Of a stretch of 64,000 bases of DNA, positions 57,856 to 64,000 are shown piece by piece. The stretch is from Candidatus Fermentithermobacillus carboniphilus. Lineage in GTDB: Bacteria; Bacillota; Sulfobacillia; Fermentithermobacillales; Fermentithermobacillaceae. The notes under the pieces were generated by a model. It searched no databases. It was not told where the DNA came from and saw only the letters and a list, made by a program, of their open reading frames with translations. The position numbers were made by a program, and so were the translations under genes. The stretch spans positions 1,086,494 through 1,150,493 of the forward strand of contig CP062796.1 of the NCBI GenBank assembly GCA_018208355.1, read 5' to 3'. How positions within the stretch are numbered: the first letter of the stretch is position 1; each line of letters starts with the position of its first letter.

Positions 57856-58563
57856 TTACGGCCCGAGGTTTTCAGAAACCGTCACCGCCAAAAGCCCTTT
57901 CTCCTTGAGTCCGTCTATGATGACCGGCAGCGCCTCAACGGTGGGCTCGGTGGGATGTAGAAGTATCAGAGCCCCAGGAGCCGCACCCGAGAGGGCCCTT
58001 TTCCATATCGTCTCCGGAGGCGGGTTTCGCCAATCGACTGTATCCACCGTCCACAAGATGGTCTGGTAGCCGATTTCCGAAGCGTAGGAAACGGTGGAAT
58101 CGTTCCACTCGCCGTAAGGAGGCGCGAAGAGTTTGGACGGCCTTGCGCCCGTGAACTCGAAAATCGTTTCCTCTCCTTTGAGGATGAGATCTTGGAGCCT
58201 CTCCTTGGACATGTCCTCGATGTGCGCGTGGACTTGTCCGTGGTTACCGACTTCGTGACCTTCTGATACTATCCTTTTCGCAAGGTCCGGGTTTTTTTCG
58301 ACCCAGGCGCCCGTCAAAAAGAAAGTGGCCTTAACTCCCTTGCTTTTCAGGATGTCGAGGATCTCGGGTATGTACTCTTCACCCCAGTCCACATTGAACA
58401 TGAGGCTCACGCGAGCCTGATCTGACGAGCCCCTAGATACCGGGGCGAGGGTCGCGAGGCTAGCATCCCCCGCGTACATCCCCAGGTAGCCCCAGCTGCA
58501 TATGATCCACAAGACCGCCGCAAGGAAAAGACTCAAAAGGTATTTGCGCTTCAATACGAGCAT
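57856..58563 (-). CDS. Polysaccharide deacetylase-like protein (NodB domain), membrane-anchored
   Basis: 235 residues, with an N-terminal signal/anchor at 9-29 (LLSLFLAAVLWIICSWGYLG). The NodB domain has NVDWGEEYIPEILDIL where active enzymes carry TFDDG; the metal pair GNHGQVHAH is kept, as are APPYGEWN and WTVDTVDW. The first motif has one Asp (NVDW) and not two, so activity is uncertain. Sporulation paralogues of the PdaB/YlxY type look like this. Confidence 0.85.
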   Translation of the reverse strand: MLVLKRKYLLSLFLAAVLWIICSWGYLGMYAGDASLATLAPVSRGSSDQARVSLMFNVDWGEEYIPEILDILKSKGVKATFFLTGAWVEKNPDLAKRIVSEGHEVGNHGQVHAHIEDMSKERLQDLILKGEETIFEFTGARPSKLFAPPYGEWNDSTVSYASEIGYQTILWTVDTVDWRNPPPETIWKRALSGAAPGALILLHPTEPTVEALPVIIDGLKEKGLLAVTVSENLGP

Positions 58564-58714
58564 CGGCCTGACCTCTCAATTCATAGCGTTCCTGAATAGG
58601 GTCCCTGAGAAGAGCTATGAAAGGAGCGAGAAGATAATACCGGTGGGTAAACCGCGGCGGTATGACGTCGGCTAGAAATCTCGGGGAAGAAACCTCCGGC
58701 CTATTCGAAACAAA

Positions 58715-59485
58715 TTACGGGTTTACGGTAACAGGGGGGAAACAGACCCGGGATAGGCGGTTTACCACAAGAGCCACCGCCGCAACCGAAGCAGTCTCTG
58801 CCCTGAGGACGTAGGGTCCAAGGGAAACAAGGCGGAATCCACGAGAGAATGCCACTTCAGCTTCGCCCTCGTCAAACCCGCCTTCCGGCCCAATTAGGAT
58901 GGAAACTTCGTTTGACCCACCCAGGCAGTCTTCAAGCGGAGCAGAGATCTCCCTACGTTCGTGAGCTAAAAGTTTTATCCCCGGGACATCCGAGTCCATC
59001 AGTTCCCGGTAGGTCATCACGTCGGCGATCCTGGGGATGGTAAACCGCTTGCATTGCTCAGATGCCGCCCGGGCTATCTTTTCCCATCTGGACCTGCGTA
59101 AAGCAACTTTCTCATAGGTGAGACGGGGCACGGTCCGGTTGGTGATAAGGGGCGTGATAGAGGATACTCCCAGCTCAGTGGTCTTCTCGACAACCAAGTC
59201 AAACTTGTCCCCCTTGAGAAGCGCGGCGTAGAGGTGCACGGAAAAAGGCGGAACCTCCGCGGGGCGGCTCGCGATAATCCTGCCGGTGAGCCTGCCGGGA
59301 CCGGAGCCCGTCACTTCGACTTCGTGGACGGTCCCCTCGAGGACAGCCCAGAATATCTCTCCCTTTGAAAGTCTCTGTGCGGCGGCGTGCCGGAATGCGT
59401 CCCCCGTCAGGAATACCTCATTTCCCTCAAGCATAGAGGGAGTGACGAAAAACTGGGGCGGAGAGTGCCGGAAGACGTCGCTCAA
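58715..59485 (-). CDS. rsmE: 16S rRNA m3U1498 methyltransferase
   Basis: 256 residues. It has an N-terminal PUA-like domain and a SPOUT knot with ILIGPEGGFDEGEAEVAF and SLGPYVLRAETASVAAVA. It starts with TTG three bases after dnaJ. prmA, which usually lies between dnaJ and rsmE, is missing. Confidence 0.95.
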   Translation of the reverse strand: MSDVFRHSPPQFFVTPSMLEGNEVFLTGDAFRHAAAQRLSKGEIFWAVLEGTVHEVEVTGSGPGRLTGRIIASRPAEVPPFSVHLYAALLKGDKFDLVVEKTTELGVSSITPLITNRTVPRLTYEKVALRRSRWEKIARAASEQCKRFTIPRIADVMTYRELMDSDVPGIKLLAHERREISAPLEDCLGGSNEVSILIGPEGGFDEGEAEVAFSRGFRLVSLGPYVLRAETASVAAVALVVNRLSRVCFPPVTVNP

Positions 59486-59487
59486 AT

Positions 59488-60657
59488 TCAGCCGTCCTCC
59501 CCAGAGACTCCCCTGAGCCGGTCAAAGAAAGACTTGTTCTCCCCGAAACTTTCTCCTTCGAATTTGCCCAGCTGCCTCAGTATTTCCTTTTCTTTGGCGC
59601 TGAGTTTTGTGGGAACCCTCACGTTTATCCGAACCAGGAGGTCCCCCCTGGTCTTCTGCCTTAATTTGGGCATGCCTTTCCCCTTGAGTCGGAGGACGGC
59701 GCCGGGCTGCGTGCCGCTGGGAACCGCCAAATCCATCTCACCTTCCAGCGTCGGCACCTTTGTGGTGCCCCCCAGTGAAGCGAGGGGGAAGCTTATTACC
59801 TTGTCGAGGATGAGGTCGTCTCCCTGACGCTGGAAGACGGGGTGAGGTTTCACGAAAACGACCACGTACAGGTCTCCCGGAGGGCCGCCGCGCACTCCCG
59901 CATTGCCCTGACCCGACAACCTGAGCCTCAATCCCGAATCGGCCCCTGGCGGAACCTTCACCGTCACCACTCTAGTCCTGGTCACTTCGCCAGCTCCGCC
60001 GCACTCTCTGCAGGGAGTTTCCACGTATTTCCCGGTACCGCCGCACTTTGGACAGGTTGTGACGGTCACAAACTGACCAAGCACGGTAGACCTCGTGCTC
60101 CTCACCTGGCCCGTACCGTGACAGGCCGGGCAAGTTGCGACTCTGGAACCCGGTTCCACCCCGTTCCCGCCGCATCTCGGGCATGTCTCGGTCCTCGGGA
60201 TGCGCACATCTTTCTCGGCACCCGAAAAGGCCTCTTCCAGGGTTATCTCGAGCTCCAGTTCAATGTCCTGTCCCCGCCGGGGGCCCGTTTCGACTCTCCG
60301 TCGTCCGCCTCCCAGTAGTTCCTCGAACTCTTCAAAGATGTTCCCAAAGGGGAAGCCGCCAAAATCTCCAAAAACGCGCCCGAAAGGACCTTCCGCCCCA
60401 GTCCCTTCTCCGGGACCCGGACCGGGTCCCGCAACAGGCCCATTGGGGTTCCCGTAAGCGTCGTAATTGGAACGCTTCACGGGGTCCGACAGGACTTCGT
60501 AAGCCTCGTTGATTTCCTTGAATTTGGCTTCGGCCGTAGGGTCACCCGGGTTGGCGTCAGGGTGGTATTTTTTGGCCAGCTGCCTGAACGCCCTTTTTAT
60601 TTCGTCCTGGGTCGCGTCTCTCTTTACGCCTAGTATCTCATAGTAATCTTTGCTCAA
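59488..60657 (-). CDS. dnaJ: Chaperone protein DnaJ
   Basis: 389 residues, full type I layout: a J domain with HPD in [11 protein letters not shown] (about 33-35), a Gly-rich linker, four zinc-binding repeats ([32 protein letters not shown]) and the C-terminal substrate domain. It starts with TTG overlapping the chaperonin stop by four bases, so the two genes are translated together. Its usual partner DnaK is not encoded in this window. Confidence 0.97.
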   Translation of the reverse strand: MSKDYYEILGVKRDATQDEIKRAFRQLAKKYHPDANPGDPTAEAKFKEINEAYEVLSDPVKRSNYDAYGNPNGPVAGPGPGPGEGTGAEGPFGRVFGDFGGFPFGNIFEEFEELLGGGRRRVETGPRRGQDIELELEITLEEAFSGAEKDVRIPRTETCPRCGGNGVEPGSRVATCPACHGTGQVRSTRSTVLGQFVTVTTCPKCGGTGKYVETPCRECGGAGEVTRTRVVTVKVPPGADSGLRLRLSGQGNAGVRGGPPGDLYVVVFVKPHPVFQRQGDDLILDKVISFPLASLGGTTKVPTLEGEMDLAVPSGTQPGAVLRLKGKGMPKLRQKTRGDLLVRINVRVPTKLSAKEKEILRQLGKFEGESFGENKSFFDRLRGVSGEDG

Positions 60658-62231
60658 AAGTCGACTTCCTCCACAGATTCAGGCGATTCTTCTCGCTTTT
60701 CGGATTCGTCCTTCTTCTTGATTATGGTATCGATCCGAAGTATAGCACAGGCGATCTCCAGGGCCGCTTTGAGAGCGTGGATCTTCACGGGAGCCGGGTC
60801 GATGACGCCCATCTCGAACATGTCTTTAATCTCCCCCGTATCACAGTCCACAGCCAAATTGTCGTTATTTTCCTCAGTCTGGCGGGCCATCACGTCTCCG
60901 ACTTTCTCGAGAGGGTTGAACCCGGCATTGGCCACTATCTGGGCCAGAGGACGCTTGAGGGCTTCTATAACGCAAAGGAGCCCGTAGGACTGCATCCCTT
61001 TCTGACTCGAGCGGAGTTTCTCAACTTCCCTGGCACAGGCTATCTCCAGGGCTCCGCCACCTGCCACGACCCCTCCCCTTATTGCCGCCTGAACGGAAGA
61101 GGCCGCATCGGCGCAGATACGCTCCCGTTCACCCCGGACTTCCTCTGTGCTTGCTCCTACCAGTATAGTTGCCATCGGTTTTCCTTTTCCACCGATAACC
61201 CTGATACATTCGAGTTTTTCGTCTTCATAAACTCTGTCAGCAAAACCAAGATACCTTTCAAGTTCTTCGGCTGGCTTTTTGAGGCCGGTCCTCTTCACCG
61301 GCTTCGCACCGGTGTGTTCTGCGGTTTTCCTGAGGTCCGAAGAAGCGACGCGGGAAATGACCATTACCCCGGCGTCGGTCAGTATTTCTTCGGCTATGTC
61401 GCTCACACCCTTGTCAACCACGATGAGCTTGACCCCAAGGTTGATGACTTTCCTGAGGTTATCTTTGAACTCTTCCTGGAGATCCAGGTATCTCTGAAAG
61501 CCCGCCTCGGTAGCAAGCGCCTCCTCTTCCACCTCTTCGGGTTCGAGGGCATCGTCTACCACAAGGATCTTTACGTTCTCCAGGCTTTCCGGCATCTCTT
61601 CGTTGAGCCGCTCTTTATCAATGATGATGCCGGCAAACACCTGGTTTTCGGCGCCTTCCTTGGCTACGATGATCTCCGAGAGTTTGAAGCGTTTATCCAG
61701 GAGCTTTTCCTCGCCCACCATCCTGGCAGCAGAAACGACAAGGCTGGCTATATCCTCGTTCTCCCGGCCAGCTACAAGCGCCACTTTATATAGCAGGGGA
61801 TCGTCGACGCCTTTCAGTTTTTGCGCCTTCTCCTCGATGAACTTGATGGCTCTTTCTCCGCCTATCTTGATCCCCTCGATGATCCTGGTAACGGGGACGC
61901 CCCGCATTACCTGGTTGACTCCTTCGGACAATAGAGCGGCCGCCATGATAGTGGCGGTCGTGGTTCCGTCCCCGACTTCCTCCTCCTGAGCTTTTGCGGT
62001 ATTGATGACCATTTTTGCGGCAGGATGGTTGACATCCATTTTTGTCAGGATGGTTATGCCGTCGTTTGTGATAACCACTTCGCCGAACCGGTCAACGAGG
62101 AGAGTATCGAGCCCCTTGGGACCTATCGTCCCTTCCACCGCCGAAGCGATAGCGCGAACCGCGTTTACGTTAGTGAGAAGAGCCGCGAGCTTTTCGTCGA
62201 TCTCAGAACCCTGAGCCGCTTGCTTAATCAA
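60654..62231 (-). CDS. Archaeal-type (thermosome-like, group III) chaperonin in a bacterium
   Basis: 525 residues. It is clearly of the thermosome/CCT type and not Gro[54 protein letters not shown] and [15 protein letters not shown] at the N-terminus, and [21 protein letters not shown] near 390. The acidic tail ([11 protein letters not shown]) replaces the GGM tail of GroEL. A helical-protrusion lid region lies near 210-260. Published bacterial group III chaperonins occur in thermophilic Firmicutes, often in the dnaK operon. Here it lies between hrcA and dnaJ. TTG start with GGGAGGG upstream. Confidence 0.93.
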   Translation of the reverse strand: MIKQAAQGSEIDEKLAALLTNVNAVRAIASAVEGTIGPKGLDTLLVDRFGEVVITNDGITILTKMDVNHPAAKMVINTAKAQEEEVGDGTTTATIMAAALLSEGVNQVMRGVPVTRIIEGIKIGGERAIKFIEEKAQKLKGVDDPLLYKVALVAGRENEDIASLVVSAARMVGEEKLLDKRFKLSEIIVAKEGAENQVFAGIIIDKERLNEEMPESLENVKILVVDDALEPEEVEEEALATEAGFQRYLDLQEEFKDNLRKVINLGVKLIVVDKGVSDIAEEILTDAGVMVISRVASSDLRKTAEHTGAKPVKRTGLKKPAEELERYLGFADRVYEDEKLECIRVIGGKGKPMATILVGASTEEVRGERERICADAASSVQAAIRGGVVAGGGALEIACAREVEKLRSSQKGMQSYGLLCVIEALKRPLAQIVANAGFNPLEKVGDVMARQTEENNDNLAVDCDTGEIKDMFEMGVIDPAPVKIHALKAALEIACAILRIDTIIKKKDESEKREESPESVEEVDF

Positions 62232-62358
62232 CGTAAACCCTCCCGCCGCGATAAGTTATTTGCTCCCGGAACCTGTGGGTTGCTCAACCCTTATGGCGCC
62301 AGGAGCTTACGCTTCATCTCCCGAAGACCCAGAGCGATGACCTTATACATTATGCTGA

Positions 62359-62387
62359 TCTATAGTCACTACCGTGCAGTACCTCAA
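62359..62387 (-). promoter_or_regulatory. Possible internal promoter for chaperonin-dnaJ
   Basis: On the minus strand: TTGAGG, 17 bases, TATAGA, in the 173-bp gap between hrcA and the chaperonin. No CIRCE repeat is seen in this gap. Confidence 0.45.
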
Positions 62388-62404
62388 GGGTACCATGAAT
62401 CCCG

Positions 62405-63430
62405 TTATTCGTCCCAGGAGAAAAACTCATTCAGTTTTTCTTCACAGAGTTTAACTATCGCCACCGCCCTAGCATAGTTCATGCGCTTGGGACCCAAAAG
62501 TCCGATCCTGCCTTCGCTCTTTCCGGCTTTGAACACCCCGTAAACGATGCTTAGGTCCCGGCCCACCTCTGTCTCATTTTCTTGCCCTATAGTTATTGCA
62601 GGGTCAGACTCCCGGTTACGCCTCGAGATAATGTTTTGAATCAGCGACCCATTTTCTATAGCCAGAAGGAGATCCTGGACCTTGTTGATATCCCGGAACT
62701 CGGGCTGGCTCAGGAGGTTCGCCGTACCTCCCATGTACAGCCTCTCGGTTTCCGTTTCCGAAGACATGTTCCGCAAAAACTCGATCACCTGGGCAATTAT
62801 CTCTGCATATCTCGACGTTTCTTTGTGCAGGAGCTCGTGCGCCCTGTCAGTGACTTTATCCAAACTGACGTTGCAGATCTCTCTGGATAGCATATCCGAG
62901 ACATATTCCATCTCTTCTCTCGACATGGGAGGCACATCGATGAGGCAGCTCTCCACGAAACCTGCGTCGCTGACGATGACCACAAGAGCTTTGCCGAAAG
63001 ATGCCGGCAAAAGGTGTATGGCCTTGAAGGTCGTGGTCTCGTAGTCGGGGCCGAGGATGAACGCAAGATAGCTGGTGGCCTCAGATACAGCCCTGACTAC
63101 CTCTTTAAGCAAGGAAACCACATCCCTGATTTTGGAGCGGAACAGCGATTCGACAAACAATGACTCTTCGGGAGTTATTCCCGTTTCGGGCAACAACTGG
63201 TCAACGTAGAACCTGTAACCCTTATCCGAAGGGACTCTCCCCGAGGAAGTATGAGGTTTGTCCAGATAACCCATTTCCTCCAGGTCGGCCATCTCGTTAC
63301 GGATAGTGGCGGGGCTGATACCGAGCTTGTACCGCCGGGCAACCGCCCTGGAACCGACGGGCAATCCGGTCCTGACGTGATCCTCCACTATTGCTCTCAG
63401 TATCTGCGCTTTTCTCTCGTCGAGAATCAC
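62405..63430 (-). CDS. hrcA: Heat-inducible transcription repressor HrcA
   Basis: 341 residues. The N-terminal winged helix carries VGSRAVARRYKLGISPATIR and HTSSGRVPSDKGYRFYVD. The C-terminal part is the GAF-like dimer domain. The GTG at 63430 follows AAAGGAGG with seven bases between them; the longer frame would overlap the CIRCE operator. It represses its own operon by binding CIRCE; GroEL assists HrcA folding in Bacillus. Which chaperonin plays that role here is open. Confidence 0.96.
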   Translation of the reverse strand: MILDERKAQILRAIVEDHVRTGLPVGSRAVARRYKLGISPATIRNEMADLEEMGYLDKPHTSSGRVPSDKGYRFYVDQLLPETGITPEESLFVESLFRSKIRDVVSLLKEVVRAVSEATSYLAFILGPDYETTTFKAIHLLPASFGKALVVIVSDAGFVESCLIDVPPMSREEMEYVSDMLSREICNVSLDKVTDRAHELLHKETSRYAEIIAQVIEFLRNMSSETETERLYMGGTANLLSQPEFRDINKVQDLLLAIENGSLIQNIISRRNRESDPAITIGQENETEVGRDLSIVYGVFKAGKSEGRIGLLGPKRMNYARAVAIVKLCEEKLNEFFSWDE

Positions 63431-63444
63431 TCGAGAGCCTCCTT

Positions 63445-63471
63445 TTAGCACTCCTCACGTTAGAGTGCTAA
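63445..63471. promoter_or_regulatory. CIRCE operator (HrcA binding site)
   Basis: Perfect inverted repeat TTAGCACTC-N9-GAGTGCTAA, placed between the promoter and the hrcA start. It implies autoregulation of hrcA and of any genes read through from it. Confidence 0.97.
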
Positions 63472-63480
63472 TCTAATTGC

Positions 63481-63510
63481 ACGATAGCATGGGATCAGAA
63501 GAGGTGTCAA
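63481..63510 (-). promoter_or_regulatory. SigA-type promoter of hrcA
   Basis: On the minus strand: TTGACA, an 18-base spacer, TATCGT. The start site would fall next to CIRCE, the usual arrangement. Confidence 0.6.
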
Positions 63511-63553
63511 TGGTTCATAAGTAAGCGGCGTCGGCGCGTATAACGCCCCTCGA

Positions 63554-64000
63554 CTAGGGCCTTTGTGGCGTCGCTTTCAGGATCACGGAAGCAATTGCCC
63601 ACGCCAAAGCTTCCATGCTGTTCTTGCATTCTGCCAAAGTATTATCAACGCCACCAACTTCCACGAGTATCGCGGTGGGGGAGTACTTCTGGTTATACAC
63701 TGCAGAAGCGTAGTAAATGCCCCGGGATATGCCTGGGTACCCCTCGTTGAGTTTGTCGATGACCTGCTTGGCGAAGCTATAGTTAGACACCCAGTTCGGG
63801 TTGTCTGTGCCTATCACTACCATCAACCTGGCATAAGGTTTTCCGCGGATAGTGACGCCTGTAAGACTTTTGGGCTGGCTGTCCCGGTGGATGTCTATCA
63901 GATATTTGCAATCTGGATACTTCTGCAGGATCGCTTTGACAGTCGCCTCAGACCGGTAGTAAGCGCCCAGCCTGGTGTCGGCGTCGTGAAGGGTCTTGGA
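63554..64000 (-). CDS. spoIIP: Stage II sporulation protein P, 5' end outside window
   Basis: The visible 148 residues are the C-terminal catalytic amidase/endopeptidase domain that hydrolyses septal peptidoglycan during engulfment. Recognisable parts are LHDADTRLGAYYRSEATV, YLIDIHRDSQPKS, VIGTDNPNW, RGIYYASAVYNQKYSP and LVEVGGVDNTLAECKNSMEAL. It keeps the Firmicutes position upstream of hrcA, but lepA and hemW, normally in between, are absent. Confidence 0.92.
   Translation of the reverse strand, partial: SKTLHDADTRLGAYYRSEATVKAILQKYPDCKYLIDIHRDSQPKSLTGVTIRGKPYARLMVVIGTDNPNWVSNYSFAKQVIDKLNEGYPGISRGIYYASAVYNQKYSPTAILVEVGGVDNTLAECKNSMEALAWAIASVILKATPQRP

Noticed and set aside
60777..61793. 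Open frame of 338 codons on the plus strand opposite the chaperonin
   Set aside because: Antisense shadow of a conserved gene. The translation is rich in Phe/His/Leu without domain features.

Overview
The window looks like a chromosomal segment from a spore-forming member of the Firmicutes, probably a thermophilic or syntrophic clostridial lineage. The evidence is the sporulation genes spoIIP, yqfC and yqfD, a Cys T-box leader, a CIRCE/HrcA heat-shock site, the two-subunit GlyQ/GlyS, and a dnaG-rpoD-ppsR-ppdK-glyS-glyQ-recO-dgkA-ybeY-pgpH-phoH-yqfD-yqfC-rpsU order close to the classical Bacillus yqf region. I cannot name the species from sequence alone. Many starts are GTG or TTG. Almost everything from 17.1 kb to the end lies on the minus strand, except the four genes at 22.1-25.0 kb.

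Layout. 1-3.8 kb: the 5' part of an oligoendopeptidase F gene, then a cysE-cysK operon behind a cysteine-specific T-box leader. 4.0-8.3 kb: a half-size DMT transporter, tRNA-Pro, and a toxin-antitoxin-like locus (Panacea/DUF4065 antitoxin plus MazF-like toxin) that appears split by an ISC element carrying a decayed iscB and its omega RNA region. 8.3-13.5 kb: a minus-strand run of a regulator, four membrane-associated proteins of unknown function and a beta-lactamase-fold hydrolase. 13.5-17.1 kb: a gene graveyard (DUF4153, AbgT, other membrane proteins and transposase fragments) around one intact stalk-domain protein. 17.1-21.6 kb: HD-GYP protein, YfcE phosphoesterase, RdgB, RNase PH, a UPF0316 protein and a MarR regulator. 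22.0-25.0 kb: a second, divergent copy of the same four-gene membrane operon, on the plus strand, ending in a strong terminator.

25.2-36.7 kb: tmRNA and smpB, an HD hydrolase, a membrane pyrophosphatase, secG, the complete lower glycolysis cluster gap-pgk-tpiA-gpmI-eno, and a split chromate-type transporter. 36.7-50.2 kb: rpoD, dnaG, dgt, PPDK with its regulatory kinase/phosphorylase, glycyl-tRNA synthetase, recO, dgkA and ybeY. 50.2-64 kb: pgpH, phoH, yqfD, yqfC, rpsU, ddl, mtaB, a polysaccharide deacetylase, rsmE, dnaJ, a thermosome-like chaperonin, hrcA and the 3' part of spoIIP.

How it fits together. PPDK, its regulator and a membrane PPase of the K+-dependent type, beside lower glycolysis, suggest pyrophosphate-linked energy metabolism. 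In the heat-shock operon, hrcA is followed directly by an archaeal-type chaperonin and dnaJ; grpE and dnaK, expected in between, are absent here. The most interesting unexplained item is the duplicated four-gene membrane system (copy A 9634-12541, copy B 22087-25025), whose members share conserved motifs pairwise, in the same order, but have no function I can assign.
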